A stretch of 64,000 bases of DNA. Source: Pseudomonas baetica. Lineage in GTDB: Bacteria; Pseudomonadota; Gammaproteobacteria; Pseudomonadales; Pseudomonadaceae. The notes under the pieces were generated by a model. It worked only from the letters and a program-made list of their open reading frames with translations, was not told the origin of the DNA and ran no database searches. Each line of letters opens with the position of its first letter. The first letter of the stretch is position 1. Positions 16,692-25,743 of the stretch are shown piece by piece. Both the position numbers and the translations under genes were made by a program. The stretch covers positions 1 through 64,000 of the forward strand of contig NZ_JAIHLQ010000015.1 in NCBI RefSeq assembly GCF_019733355.1, in the 5' to 3' direction.

Positions 16692-17183
16692 TTATGCGTC
16701 CGAGTGCAACGCGGCGATCATGTCGACTTCAATCGCCGCGTTCTTCGGCAACTGATAGACACCGACTGTGGTGCGTGTATGCCGGCCGGCATCACCGAGC
16801 ACGTGACTGAACACATCGGATGCACCGTTGGCCACCTCGCTCAGGTCAACGAAGTCCGCCGTGGACTTCACGTACACCGTGACCCGCAGCAACGCCTTGA
16901 TCTTATCCAGCGACCCTACCGCATCGACGATCAGCGCCAGGCAACGCATCGCACTGATGCTCGCGGCGGCTTGTGCATCCTCGAGCGTCAACTCCAGGCC
17001 AACCCGACCTGGGTACTGAATCTTGCCATTGGTGCGCGGCACCATGCCGCTGATGTACAGCTCATCATGATGACGGATCAGCGGCGCGTAATTGCCGCCG
17101 GCGGTGTTCTCGCCGTAGATGTCGTAGTTAAGCTCTTGTGCCAGGCCAATGAAGCGTTCGTCGCAGGTCATCCTCTCGGTCAT
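16692..17183 (-). CDS. RidA/YjgF-family protein
   Basis: RidA proteins deaminate reactive enamine/imine intermediates made by PLP enzymes. About 163 residues starting MTERMTCDERFIGLAQELNY, with the family features YISGMVPR, a conserved alanine-rich helix LEDAQAAASISAMRCLALI, VYVKSTADFVDL and a C-terminal RTTVGVYQLPKNAAIEVDMIA. The longer open frame upstream of 17183 has non-coding character. It is of the longer YjgH/CD0004-like subgroup, where the arginine-binding pocket varies, so deaminase activity is not assured. Single gene. Confidence 0.85.
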   Translation of the reverse strand: MTERMTCDERFIGLAQELNYDIYGENTAGGNYAPLIRHHDELYISGMVPRTNGKIQYPGRVGLELTLEDAQAAASISAMRCLALIVDAVGSLDKIKALLRVTVYVKSTADFVDLSEVANGASDVFSHVLGDAGRHTRTTVGVYQLPKNAAIEVDMIAALHSDA

Positions 17184-17297
17184 TTCGCCCAGCCTTTTGA
17201 TTGATGCGTGAATGACAGTCGAACACCTGTGAAATGGCATGGCGCTATCACTGTCATGGTTGGATCCAAATCTAGGGGTTTTGGACCCCAGTCGCAA

Positions 17298-17334
17298 CCC
17301 TCACCCTCTCTCGGAAGGAGTGGGCTGGTGAGGG
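17298..17334. repeat. Short intergenic inverted repeat
   Basis: CCCTCACC (17298-17305) and GGTGAGGG (17327-17334) form a perfect 8-bp inverted repeat around a loop containing CTCTCTCGGAAGGAG. Such CCCTCACC...GGTGAGGG units are common as dispersed intergenic repeats in pseudomonads. It lies between the RidA gene and the cyo terminator. Confidence 0.5.
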
Positions 17335-17354
17335 GACCTTACGACGAGCAACAA

Positions 17355-17387
17355 AAAACCCCGCACATCTCTCGATGGCGGGGTTTC
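17355..17387 (-). terminator. Rho-independent terminator of the cyo operon
   Basis: Stem AAACCCCGC / GCGGGGTTT with a loop of about 14 bases. On the - strand the stem is followed by a run of six T, 20 bp after the cyoE stop. Confidence 0.85.
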
Positions 17388-17405
17388 TTGTACAACCTGC
17401 AAACC

Positions 17406-18293
17406 TTACGGCGCGTACGTCAGCAACAGCTCGGCCGGCACCTTGAAGTCCAGGGACATCATGACGCTCAACGCGGTGATGGTGAAGATCGAGAACACAA
17501 ACAGCTTGCGTGCCCAGACCGTGTCATCCACCGCTTTGTAGCCGGTCCAGGCCATGTACAACCAGTACATGCCCATGGCCGAGGCAACGGCGAGGTAGCT
17601 CATGCCGGCATAGCCACTGAAGGTCAGCATCAAGGTCGCTACGAGGAACGCCAGGATGTAGAGCAGGATGTGCTTCTTGGCCACTTGAATCCCGCGCTTG
17701 ACTGGCAACACCGGAATCGATGCGGCCAGGTAATCGTTGAAGCGGAAGATCGCGATGGCGTAGGAATGCGGCATCTGCCACAGGCTGAACATCACCAGCA
17801 GCGTCAGTGCGGCCATGTCGAAGCTGTTGGTCACAGCAACATAGCCAATCACCGGCGGCATGGCGCCCGACAGACTGCCCACCAGCGTGCCGTGAACCGA
17901 CTTGCGCTTGAGGTAAAGGCTGTAGAAGCCGACGTAGATCACGAAGCCGATGACCGCGAACAAAGCGGCCAACGGATTGGCCACCTTGTACAACAATGCA
18001 ACGCCGAGAACACCAAGGATGGTCGCGTAGACAAGGGCCAGTTTCAGGGAGATCAAACCCTGGACCAGCACCCGGTTCTTGGTGCGCTCCATCTTCAGGT
18101 CGATGTCGCGGTCGATGCAGTTGTTGAACACGCAACCGGAGGCGACAACCAGGGACGTGCCGATCATGGCGGCCAGAAACACCGCCAGATCTACATGCCC
18201 TTTCGAGGCCAGGAAGAACCCGCCTGCCACAGAAAGCACGTTACCGAAAATGATCCCCGGTTTGGTGATTTGGATAAAGTGCTTGAGCGACAT
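17406..18293 (-). CDS. cyoE: Haem O synthase (protoheme IX farnesyltransferase)
   Basis: UbiA-family prenyltransferase of 295 residues that adds a farnesyl group to haem B to make haem O for the oxidase encoded upstream. The active-site motifs N(C)[15 protein letters not shown] (about 97-112, the first Asp-rich loop) and the second conserved loop around [17 protein letters not shown] are present, among about nine membrane helices. The N-terminus [18 protein letters not shown] is typical. Last gene of cyoABCDE, 11 bp after cyoD. Confidence 0.97.
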   Translation of the reverse strand: MSLKHFIQITKPGIIFGNVLSVAGGFFLASKGHVDLAVFLAAMIGTSLVVASGCVFNNCIDRDIDLKMERTKNRVLVQGLISLKLALVYATILGVLGVALLYKVANPLAALFAVIGFVIYVGFYSLYLKRKSVHGTLVGSLSGAMPPVIGYVAVTNSFDMAALTLLVMFSLWQMPHSYAIAIFRFNDYLAASIPVLPVKRGIQVAKKHILLYILAFLVATLMLTFSGYAGMSYLAVASAMGMYWLYMAWTGYKAVDDTVWARKLFVFSIFTITALSVMMSLDFKVPAELLLTYAP

Positions 18294-18304
18294 CGGGTCT
18301 TACC

Positions 18305-18640
18305 TCACTTCGCCATCATGTAGGTGTGGATGCTGAACATGATCCACAGCGACAGGCCAACCAGCAGCACGATCACGATCGCGGCGAACACGAAGGCAAT
18401 CACGTTGTTACGTTGCGCAGCCGAACGATCCAGGTGCAGGAAGTACACGAGGTGAACAACCACTTGAATCACGGCGAAAGCCAGAACGATCATCAGCGTG
18501 ATCGACTTCGGCAGCGACGGGTACATCACCAGCGCAAACGGAATCGCCGTCAGGATCACCGACAGGATAAAGCCGATTGCGTAGGACTTGACGCTGCCGT
18601 GGCTGTCGTCGTGGCTGTCATGGGAGTGTGCGTTAGCCAT
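18305..18640 (-). CDS. cyoD: Cytochrome bo3 ubiquinol oxidase subunit IV
   Basis: 111 residues with a histidine-rich N-terminus ([16 protein letters not shown]) and three membrane helices (about 18-38, 46-67, 80-102), the normal CyoD form. It supports assembly of the CuB centre of the oxidase. The ATG at 18640 overlaps the cyoC stop by one base (TAATG); the longer open frame upstream is inside cyoC. Confidence 0.96.
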   Translation of the reverse strand: MANAHSHDSHDDSHGSVKSYAIGFILSVILTAIPFALVMYPSLPKSITLMIVLAFAVIQVVVHLVYFLHLDRSAAQRNNVIAFVFAAIVIVLLVGLSLWIMFSIHTYMMAK

Positions 18641-19263
18641 TACAGGGTCCCCATCAGGTAAACAACGGTGAATACGCAGATCCACACCACGTCCAGGAAG
18701 TGCCAGAACAGGCTCAGGCAGCTCAGACGGGTCTTGTTGGTCGCCGTCAGGCCGTGCTTGTTGACCTGGTACATCATGATGCCCATCCAGATCAGACCCG
18801 CAGAGACGTGCAGACCGTGAGTACCGACCAGGGTGAAGAACGCGGACAGGAAGCCCGAACGGCTAGGACCGAAGCCCTCGGAGATCAGCAGGTGGAACTC
18901 GTTGATCTCCATGGCGATAAAGCCAGCGCCGAGCAGGAAGGTCATGAACAGCCAACCCAGAACCTGCTGCTTTTTACCTTTGTACAACGCCAGCATGGCG
19001 AAGCCGTAGGTGATCGAACTGAACAACAGCAGAGCGGTTTCGCCCAGCACGTAGGGCAGTTCGAAGATGTCGTGGCCGGCTGGGCCACCGGCAACGTTGT
19101 TTACCAGTACCGCGTACACCGCGAAGATCGACGCAAACAGAATGCAGTCGGTCATCAGGTAGAGCCAGAAACCGTATACGGTCATCTCGCCCGAATCGTG
19201 GTGATGGTCATCGTGCCCATGGTCACCATGGGCGTGTCCAGCATTGGTCACTAAATTCGACAT
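18640..19263 (-). CDS. cyoC: Cytochrome bo3 ubiquinol oxidase subunit III
   Basis: 207 residues with five membrane helices after a short His/Asp-rich N-terminal tail ([18 protein letters not shown]). COX3-family features include the [13 protein letters not shown] helix and a C-terminal [17 protein letters not shown]. Structural subunit of the proton-pumping quinol oxidase in the inner membrane. Starts 3 bp after the cyoB stop. Confidence 0.97.
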   Translation of the reverse strand: MSNLVTNAGHAHGDHGHDDHHHDSGEMTVYGFWLYLMTDCILFASIFAVYAVLVNNVAGGPAGHDIFELPYVLGETALLLFSSITYGFAMLALYKGKKQQVLGWLFMTFLLGAGFIAMEINEFHLLISEGFGPSRSGFLSAFFTLVGTHGLHVSAGLIWMGIMMYQVNKHGLTATNKTRLSCLSLFWHFLDVVWICVFTVVYLMGTL

Positions 19264-19266
19264 GGT

Positions 19267-21297
19267 TTAAGCCTGTTCCAACGAGGTTTCAACACGGGTG
19301 GCGGAAGCCGGGATTTTCCCTGCCGCAACCAGACGCTTGTGCTGCTCGGCTTCGATGCGCTCGATCGTTTCAACCGGAACCATATAGCCCTGGTCGTCAC
19401 GCGCAGCGTGGATCACGAAGTACACGACAGTGCCGACCAGACTTGCGATAGCCAGCCACCAGATGTGCCAGATCATCGCGAAACCGAACACGGTCAGCAG
19501 TGCGCCCATCACCACGCCAGTGGCGGTGTTGTTCGGCATGTGGATCGGCTCGTACTTGGCCGGAGCCTGGTACGCGGTACCGTTTTCCTTGGCTTCGGTG
19601 AACGGGTCGATGCAGTCAGCCTTAGGCAGCACAGCGAAGTTGTAGAACGGCGGTGGCGACGAGGTCGACCATTCCAGCGTGTGGCCATTCCACGGGTCAC
19701 CGTGATCGCAAACGTTCTCTGGCTTGTTACGGTCACGCACACTGACGTACAACTGGATCAGTTGGCAGGCGATACCGACAGCGATCATCACCGCGCCGAA
19801 CATGGCAACGTACAGGTACGGTACCCACTCAGGGTTGGTGGTGGCGTTCAGACGACGGGTCATGCCCATGAAGCCCAGTGCATAGAGCGGCATGAACGCG
19901 ACGAAGAAGCCCGAGATCCAGAACCAGAACGCTGCTTTACCCCAGCCTTCGTGCAGCTTGAAGCCGAACGCTTTCGGGAAGTAGAAGCCGAAACCTGCGA
20001 TGTAACCGAATACCGCACCGCCGATGATCACGTTGTGGAAGTGCGCGATCACGAACAGGCTGTTGTGCAGAACGAAGTCAGCACCCGGGATGGCCAGCAG
20101 TACGCCAGTCATGCCGCCGATGGCGAAGGTCACCATGAAGCCCAGCGTCCACAGCACCTGGCTGGTGAAGCGCAGACGGCCCTGGTAGATGGTAAACAGC
20201 CAGTTGAATAGCTTTACACCCGTCGGGATGGAAATCAGCATCGTCGCCAGACCGAAGAAGGCGTTGACGCTCGCACCCGAACCCATGGTGAAGAAGTGGT
20301 GCAGCCAAACCATGAAGCCCAGTACCGAGATCGCGCCCGAGGCGTAGATCATCGAGTGGTGGCCGAACAGTTTCTTGCCGGTGAACGCCGAGATCACTTC
20401 CGAGAAGATGCCGAATGCCGGCAGGATCAGGATGTATACCTCAGGGTGGCCCCACGCCCAGAACAGGTTGACGTACATCATTGGATTGCCACCAAGTTCA
20501 TTGGTGAAAATGTGGAAATCCATGTAACGGTCAAGTGTCAGCAGCGCCAGGGTAGCGGTCAGGATCGGGAACGAAGCCACGATCAGAACGTTTGCCCAGG
20601 TGCAGGTCCAGGTGAAGATCGGCATGTCCATCAGTTTCATGCCAGGGGTACGCATTTTCAGCACGGTGGCCAGGAAGTTGACCCCCGTCAGCGTCGTACC
20701 CAACCCGGATAACTGTAGCGCCCAGATGTAGTAGTCCATCCCCACGCCAGGGCTATATTGCAGGCCCGACAACGGTGGATAAGCAACCCAACCGGTCTTG
20801 GCGAATTCGCCGACGCCCAGGGACAGGTTGATCAGCACAACGCCCGATACCAGCAGCCAGAAGCTCAGGGAGTTCAGGAACGGGAAGGCAACGTCACGCG
20901 CGCCGATCTGCAGCGGCACTGCAAGGTTCATCAGGCCGGTGAAGAATGGCATCGCCATGAAGATGATCATGATCACACCGTGAGCGGTGAAGATCTGGTC
21001 ATAGTGCTCAGGCGGCAGATAGCCAGGCGAACCCTCGGTGGCCATGGCCAACTGGGTACGCATCATGATCGCGTCGGCAAAGCCGCGCAGCAGCATGACC
21101 ATGGCCACGACGATGTACATCACGCCGATTTTCTTGTGGTCGACCGACGTCAGCCACTCGGTCCACAAGTAAGTCCACTTCTTGAAGTAAGTGATTGCAG
21201 CGAACAGACCCAGACCACCGAGGGCGATCATGGCGATGGTCACCATCACGATCGGCTCGTGGAATGGGACTGCTTCCCAACTTAATTTACCAAACAT
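19267..21297 (-). CDS. cyoB: Cytochrome bo3 ubiquinol oxidase subunit I
   Basis: Catalytic haem-copper subunit, 676 residues, that reduces oxygen to water with electrons from ubiquinol and pumps protons. It shows the CuB and Tyr-His region [21 protein letters not shown], the HH pair in WLHHFFTMG, the K/D channel residues around [13 protein letters not shown] with the haem ligands, and about 15 membrane helices. The haem b ligand lies in [16 protein letters not shown]. Length and layout match CyoB. It is 3 bp downstream of cyoA. Confidence 0.98.
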   Translation of the reverse strand: MFGKLSWEAVPFHEPIVMVTIAMIALGGLGLFAAITYFKKWTYLWTEWLTSVDHKKIGVMYIVVAMVMLLRGFADAIMMRTQLAMATEGSPGYLPPEHYDQIFTAHGVIMIIFMAMPFFTGLMNLAVPLQIGARDVAFPFLNSLSFWLLVSGVVLINLSLGVGEFAKTGWVAYPPLSGLQYSPGVGMDYYIWALQLSGLGTTLTGVNFLATVLKMRTPGMKLMDMPIFTWTCTWANVLIVASFPILTATLALLTLDRYMDFHIFTNELGGNPMMYVNLFWAWGHPEVYILILPAFGIFSEVISAFTGKKLFGHHSMIYASGAISVLGFMVWLHHFFTMGSGASVNAFFGLATMLISIPTGVKLFNWLFTIYQGRLRFTSQVLWTLGFMVTFAIGGMTGVLLAIPGADFVLHNSLFVIAHFHNVIIGGAVFGYIAGFGFYFPKAFGFKLHEGWGKAAFWFWISGFFVAFMPLYALGFMGMTRRLNATTNPEWVPYLYVAMFGAVMIAVGIACQLIQLYVSVRDRNKPENVCDHGDPWNGHTLEWSTSSPPPFYNFAVLPKADCIDPFTEAKENGTAYQAPAKYEPIHMPNNTATGVVMGALLTVFGFAMIWHIWWLAIASLVGTVVYFVIHAARDDQGYMVPVETIERIEAEQHKRLVAAGKIPASATRVETSLEQA

Positions 21298-21300
21298 CGT

Positions 21301-22242
21301 TTACTCCTCTGCCCCGGCAGCTGAATGCGAACTCGAGTCAATATCCGTGGCCGCCACTTCTTTCTCTTTCTTCTCGTGCTTCAGCGGCTTGCCCGGCTTC
21401 ATACCTTCGTACTTGTCGACGATGATCTGGAACTGGTTAGGCGTGACCGACGAGTAGAGCTCGACTGGGTTGTTCTGGCTCGGTTTGGCAAGGGCTGCGT
21501 ATTCAGCTTGATCAAGCTGTTTAGGTGACTTCTTGACTTCGCTTACCCAGGCGTCGAAATCTTCCTGAGTCGTCGAGATGGCTTTGAACTTCATGCCGGT
21601 GAAACCCGCGCCGCTGTAGTTGGCGGAGATACCGTCCATTTCAGCGTTGCGGTCAGCGATCAGGTGCAGCTTGGTCTGCATGCCCGCCATCGCGTAGATC
21701 TGGCCGCCCAGACCCGGGATGAAGAACGAGTTCATCACAGCGTCGGAGGTGATCTTGAAGTTGATGGGCGTGTGCGCCGGGAACACGATCTTGTTGACCG
21801 TGGCAATGCCTTGTTCCGGGTAGATGAACAGCCACTTCCAGTCCAGCGCGACCACTTCGATGGTCACAGGCTTGACGTCGGATTCAATCGGACGATACGG
21901 GTCCAATTCGTGGGTCGAAATGTAGGTGATGTAACCCAGGGCAACGATGATCAGCACCGGGATGGTCCAGACCGCCACTTCGATTTTGGTCGAGTGCGAC
22001 CACTTCGGGGTGTAGACGGCGTTCTTGTTGGACGCGCGGTACTTCCAGGCAAACAGGAAGGTCATGACGATAACCGGCACCACGACCAACAGCATCAGCA
22101 AGGTCGCGGTGATGATCAGGTTGCGCTGTTCCAGGCCGATCTGGCCCGTTGGATTGAGCAAGGTCATGTTGCAGCCTCCCAGCAACAACGTGCCGAGCAG
22201 CGGCACTAGGCCTAGTAATCTGGGGTACCTGTTTTTACTCAT
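21301..22242 (-). CDS. cyoA: Cytochrome bo3 ubiquinol oxidase subunit II (lipoprotein)
   Basis: 313 residues. The ATG at 22242, preceded by GAGGT, gives a lipoprotein signal with lipobox LLGGC (C24). Two membrane helices (about 40-65 and 88-108) and a periplasmic cupredoxin-like domain follow (VVALDWKWLFIYPEQGIATVN, then SFFIPGLGGQIYAMAGM). The CuA ligands of cytochrome c oxidases are absent, as expected for a quinol oxidase. First gene of cyoABCDE. The C-terminus is rich in Lys/Glu, then Ser/Ala. Confidence 0.97.
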   Translation of the reverse strand: MSKNRYPRLLGLVPLLGTLLLGGCNMTLLNPTGQIGLEQRNLIITATLLMLLVVVPVIVMTFLFAWKYRASNKNAVYTPKWSHSTKIEVAVWTIPVLIIVALGYITYISTHELDPYRPIESDVKPVTIEVVALDWKWLFIYPEQGIATVNKIVFPAHTPINFKITSDAVMNSFFIPGLGGQIYAMAGMQTKLHLIADRNAEMDGISANYSGAGFTGMKFKAISTTQEDFDAWVSEVKKSPKQLDQAEYAALAKPSQNNPVELYSSVTPNQFQIIVDKYEGMKPGKPLKHEKKEKEVAATDIDSSSHSAAGAEE

Positions 22243-23001
22243 CTCACGACCTCTAAAGCAGCTTGCGCAATGCAGTTGGGTTTTGATCGCCAACACTTCA
22301 CCCTGCCAAGGGTTGGCATTTTCTTTGGATTGAATAAGGGCCGCCCGCCGCGCGTCAGACGCTCGACAAATCCCGGGACAGCGTTAAGTTCTTATTCGAA
22401 TTCGTGGTCAAAGGCCTTGTTACAGACCAATTCCATTTGGTGCGGAAAGTTGGAAGGCACCGACACCTGGGTGTCTCACCAGCCTTACGGCTTGCTCGAC
22501 ACCCGACTTTCTGCTCAGTTCCTTAATAAAGGCTGAACAGTGCCGGGAATTCAATGCGGGCGATTGTAGATAGGTAGCGCCCTATACACCATGTCTTATC
22601 CCGAAATAATTTTTATCCGTTCAAGCAACAATCCATCGCCATTTTTGCAAAAGTGCCGCATGTTATCGAAATCGATTCTCAACAAAAACACCAAAAATAG
22701 TAGGTGTATCCGCGTCAGTTCAGACAGCTCTGAAGGCTTTCTCCGAGGGCCAGAACTGCGCAAAGCCTGATATTCAAAGGCTTTTGGCCATATCCCAACG
22801 CTTGTTAGAAATGCCTGATCTGGCACTTGCGTTCAAAACACGAAAAACGGCGAAACAGACCAATCCTTTTTTGTAACAGCACACCAATCCGTGTCTGTGA
22901 AACCGCTTGCGACACCGCCTATGTGACAACATGTCGCACACTTGTCGCACGCTCTATTGCCGTTCGTCACGGTGAACTCACAAACACTCTGAAATGCAAA
23001 A
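22243..23001. other. Long non-coding stretch upstream of cyoA
   Basis: About 760 bp without a credible gene. Local AT content is higher than in flanking genes, which fits a promoter/regulatory region. A half-match to an Anr/Fnr site (TTGAT at 22283-22287) lies about 40 bp before the cyoA start, but its second half is poor. I cannot place the cyo promoter with confidence. Confidence 0.5.
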
Positions 23002-23033
23002 CGCCCCGGTTTGCTGATCCGCAAATCGGGGCG
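23002..23033 (-). terminator. Probable terminator of dsbB
   Basis: Stem CGCCCCGGTTTGC / GCAAATCGGGGCG with one mismatch around a 6-base loop. On the - strand it is followed by a short T run (TTTT), about 35 bp after the dsbB stop. Confidence 0.7.
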
Positions 23034-23067
23034 CTTTCTGTATCGGCCAAAGCGTTGAAAAGTTGAC

Positions 23068-23577
23068 TCAGCGCAGGGTTTTTCGGTTACGCGAGGTCAG
23101 CAGTGGCACCAGAATCACCACCAGCACGAACGCCACCAGCGCCCATTGCGCCAGCGACAGGCCGAGTATCGGCGGGTACGGCGTCGAGCAGAAACCGTCG
23201 ACCTGGAAGCCCAGCGGGAAGATCTTCGCCAGCGGCAGATCATCGACAATCGGCTGCAGCACATCGATGCCGCAGCTCACCGCCGGATAGAACTGGGTGT
23301 AAACGTGATGCCCAGCGACGCCAGCGCCAGCAATCGCACACATCACCACCAGCACTTCAAACACCGTGATGCTGCGCCGGGTGCGCATGCCAGCGCCAAT
23401 GAACGCGAACAGCGCAATCAGCAACAACGCATAACGCTGCAAGATGCACAGCGGGCATGGCGCCTCGCCCAGTACGATCTGCATGTACAGCGCCCCACCG
23501 ATCAGCGCCAGGCAGATGATGCCCAGCAGCACCAGAAAGCGCCGCTCACGTCCCAATCGAATCGTTTCCTCGCTCAT
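23068..23577 (-). CDS. dsbB: Disulfide bond formation protein B
   Basis: Inner-membrane protein that reoxidises DsbA and passes electrons to ubiquinone. 169 residues with four membrane helices and the two periplasmic cysteine pairs: CPLC (C41/C44) in the first loop, and the second pair in SCGIDVLQP and DGFCSTPYPP. The quinone-site arginine follows the first pair (CILQRYALL). Pseudomonads have two DsbB-like proteins; the length and loop match either, so the paralogue number is not assigned. Upstream of it on the same strand lies the SnoaL-like gene, 25 bp away. Confidence 0.95.
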   Translation of the reverse strand: MSEETIRLGRERRFLVLLGIICLALIGGALYMQIVLGEAPCPLCILQRYALLLIALFAFIGAGMRTRRSITVFEVLVVMCAIAGAGVAGHHVYTQFYPAVSCGIDVLQPIVDDLPLAKIFPLGFQVDGFCSTPYPPILGLSLAQWALVAFVLVVILVPLLTSRNRKTLR

Positions 23578-23602
23578 CGCGTTTCCCTTTTATGTCCATG
23601 GT

Positions 23603-24163
23603 TCAGCTGGCTGGCGGCTGCGCGTGCAGTTGCGCCATCAGGCTGATGTTGTCTTCGATATGCCAATTGGCCGCGATGCGACCGTTGTCGATCTGATAGA
23701 TATCGGTTGCCCGGAAGTCTACACGCTGGCCCTGCCCTTTGAGAGCCTTGAACGTGCCGCTGAAGTGCCCGTGAAAGTGCAAATGCACCACCACGCGATC
23801 ACCGGCGACGATCATTTGCTCAATGTCGCAGCGCAGGTCCGGCACCGCTGTGCGAAAGAACTTCGACGCCAGCAATGGCCCGGTCGGCCCCTGCACCCGA
23901 CCTTCAGGCGGAGTCTTGTCGACAAACTGCGGCGACAAGGCTGCGATGGCCAATGCCTCCTCACCCGAATTCCAGAAACTGCCATAACGCCGCGCTGCCA
24001 GCTCCATGGCCTCAACCTGTGCCTTGGGCAGGCTCTGATCGACGATCAGGGTCTGCGGTGTGATCAAGGCCGATTCGGCACAAGCAAATGGACTGGCCAA
24101 CAGCGAAGCCGACAGGCTCAGCGCAGCGAGGCTGAAACGAGGGGAGAAGATGATGTGCGACAT
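23603..24163 (-). CDS. Secreted SnoaL/NTF2-like protein
   Basis: 186 residues. A signal peptide (MSHIIFSPRFSLAALSLSASLLASPFACAES, cleavage near 28-30) is followed by a SnoaL/NTF2-like domain: ELAARRYGSFWNSG near 55-70, then VAGDRVVVHLHFHGHFSGTF, and a final strand with IYQIDNGRIAANWHIEDNISL. This is the ester-cyclase-like SnoaL layout used by many periplasmic proteins of unknown substrate. It may share a transcript with dsbB. No specific function can be given. Confidence 0.8.
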   Translation of the reverse strand: MSHIIFSPRFSLAALSLSASLLASPFACAESALITPQTLIVDQSLPKAQVEAMELAARRYGSFWNSGEEALAIAALSPQFVDKTPPEGRVQGPTGPLLASKFFRTAVPDLRCDIEQMIVAGDRVVVHLHFHGHFSGTFKALKGQGQRVDFRATDIYQIDNGRIAANWHIEDNISLMAQLHAQPPAS

Positions 24164-24284
24164 GGGAGCGATCCTGATCAGGTGAACGAACGAGCGCCTA
24201 TCATCAGCATCGGGAAATAAACGATAAACCGGTTAAGAAACGATTAACCTTTAAACACTTTTTAAGAATCGAGACCGTGGTGAT

Positions 24285-24377
24285 GCCATCGCGGGCAAGC
24301 CCGCTCCCACAGGATTGATGGCGCACACAAAATCTGTGGACGACGCTAAACCTGTGGGAGCGGGCTTGCCCGCGATG
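24285..24377. repeat. Inverted pair of REP elements
   Basis: Left unit 24285-24313 (contains GCGGGCAAGCCCGCTCCCAC) and right unit 24351-24377 (contains GTGGGAGCGGGCTTGCCCGC) are reverse complements separated by about 37 bp. This is the typical REP doublet of fluorescent pseudomonads, often mobilised by REP-associated tyrosine transposases. It lies between the SnoaL-like gene and the hmp stop. Confidence 0.9.
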
Positions 24378-24398
24378 CAAACGACTCGGCCCGAAGGA

Positions 24399-25580
24399 TT
24401 ATTCCAAAGCAGACGCCGGGCCAAAGAACTCATACCGGCTCTGCTTCTCTGGCACACCCAGCGCTTTGAGATGGCGCTTGATCGCCGCCATGAAACCTTT
24501 CGGCCCCAAGAAGTAAGCATCGAGATCACGCTGCGCCGGCAGCCATTCGCCGAGCAATTGCTGGTTCAACATCCCGACGTTGTCCGCCGCCGGGCTCACA
24601 CCGTCATCTTCGGCGTAGCAATAAAAACGCTTGAGTTGCGGATGACGCTCAGCCAAACCATCGATCCAGTCGCGGAACGCATGGACGCTGCCGTTGCGTG
24701 CGCAGTGGATAAAGTGCACCGGGCGCTTGGTCTGCAGCGCCGCTTCAAGCATCGCCAGGGTCGGGGTGATCCCGACGCCACCACTGATCAGTACCAGCGG
24801 CTTGTCGCTGGCCGTCAGGGTGAACTCACCCGATGGCGGGAACAGCAGAATACTCGCCCCAACCTGCAATTGATCGTGCAGATGATTGGACGCACGGCCA
24901 CCCGGCTCGCGCTTGACGCTGATGCGGTACTGGCCTTTGTTCGCCAACGCCGACAGCGAGTAGTTGCGGCGGATTTCTTCGCCATCGAGGATCAGCTTCA
25001 TACCGATGTACTGACCCGGCTCGGCCGCGAGAATCGGGCCTTTGTCCGCAGGTTCAAAGTAGAACGAAATGATTTCCGCGCTCTCCTCGACCTTGGCCGC
25101 CACAATGAACTCGCGTGCGCCGCGCCAGCCGCCGACGGCGTGTTCTTTCTGATCATAGATGGCGGTTTCGGCGCCGATCAGGATGTCGGCCAGTTGCCCA
25201 TAGGCCGCGCCCCACGCACTCATCACCTCAGGCGTAGCGATCTCTTCGCCGAGCACTTCAGAGATGGCGCGCAGCAGGCATGTGCCGACGATCGGGTAAT
25301 GTTCCGGCAGAATCTGCAGGGCGACGTGTTTGTTGATGATCTTCGCCACCAGATCGCCCAACTGGTCGAGTTGATCGATGTGCCGCGCATACATCAGCAC
25401 GCCGTTGGCCAGGGCACGGGGTTGATCGCCGCTGGCTTGGTGAGCCTGATTGAACAGCGGCCGCACTTGCGGGTATTCAGAGAGCATCATGCGATAGAAG
25501 TGGGTGATCAACGCTTCACCGCCGCTTTCCAGCAGAGGCACGGTGGATTTGACGATGGCACGATCCTGGACGCTAAGCAT
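24399..25580 (-). CDS. hmp: Flavohaemoglobin, nitric oxide dioxygenase
   Basis: Converts NO and O2 to nitrate using NAD(P)H, protecting the cell from nitrosative stress. 393 residues: a globin domain (1-140) with the proximal haem histidine H85 (NKHVAL), then an FAD domain (RRNYSLS motif, about 205-211) and an NAD domain (SGGVGITPTLAML, then the C-terminal YEFFGPASALE). Called fhp in P. aeruginosa. It is divergent from norR, and the shared intergenic region carries three NorR-type sites and a sigma-54-like promoter. Confidence 0.97.
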   Translation of the reverse strand: MLSVQDRAIVKSTVPLLESGGEALITHFYRMMLSEYPQVRPLFNQAHQASGDQPRALANGVLMYARHIDQLDQLGDLVAKIINKHVALQILPEHYPIVGTCLLRAISEVLGEEIATPEVMSAWGAAYGQLADILIGAETAIYDQKEHAVGGWRGAREFIVAAKVEESAEIISFYFEPADKGPILAAEPGQYIGMKLILDGEEIRRNYSLSALANKGQYRISVKREPGGRASNHLHDQLQVGASILLFPPSGEFTLTASDKPLVLISGGVGITPTLAMLEAALQTKRPVHFIHCARNGSVHAFRDWIDGLAERHPQLKRFYCYAEDDGVSPAADNVGMLNQQLLGEWLPAQRDLDAYFLGPKGFMAAIKRHLKALGVPEKQSRYEFFGPASALE

Positions 25581-25619
25581 AAGGGTGACTCCTGCATTTA
25601 CTTGAAAGTTACCTTAGGC

Positions 25620-25640
25620 TTATCAGCTTTCGTGCCAACT
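25620..25640 (-). promoter_or_regulatory. Sigma-54-like promoter of hmp
   Basis: On the - strand the sequence TTGGCACGAAAGCTGAT matches the -24/-12 consensus TTGGCACG-N4-TTGCT fully at the -24 box and in three of five bases at the -12 box (GA instead of GC). It lies about 40 bp before the hmp start and downstream of the NorR sites, as expected for an activator of the NorR class. Confidence 0.6.
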
Positions 25641-25677
25641 TTATTTCCCATATAAAACAGTAACTTAAAATTTAAGT

Positions 25678-25737
25678 AGTCATATCGACTCGAAGCTATT
25701 TATAGTCAACACGACTACATCTTGTCTCTTTGACTAC
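25678..25737. promoter_or_regulatory. Three NorR enhancer sites
   Basis: Three copies of GTC-N5-GAC (the NorR consensus GT-N7-AC): 25679-25689, 25705-25715 and 25724-25734. The middle one is a perfect TAGTC-N5-GACTA palindrome (25703-25717). Known NorR regulation uses three such sites upstream of a sigma-54 promoter. The third ends 9 bp before the norR start, so NorR may also repress its own gene. Confidence 0.85.
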
Positions 25738-25743
25738 AAAACC

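Noticed and set aside
22283..22298. Possible Anr/Fnr box upstream of cyoA
   Set aside because: Only the TTGAT half matches; the second half (expected ATCAA) is poor, so it is not listed as a site.
22670..22692. Possible Fur box in the cyoA upstream region (GAGAATCGATTTCGATAAC on the - strand)
   Set aside because: Only about half of the 19 consensus positions match, which is within chance for AT-richer intergenic DNA.
22833..23024. Small - strand frame with several cysteines upstream of the dsbB terminator
   Set aside because: It overlaps the terminator hairpin, has no ribosome-binding site and no family resemblance.
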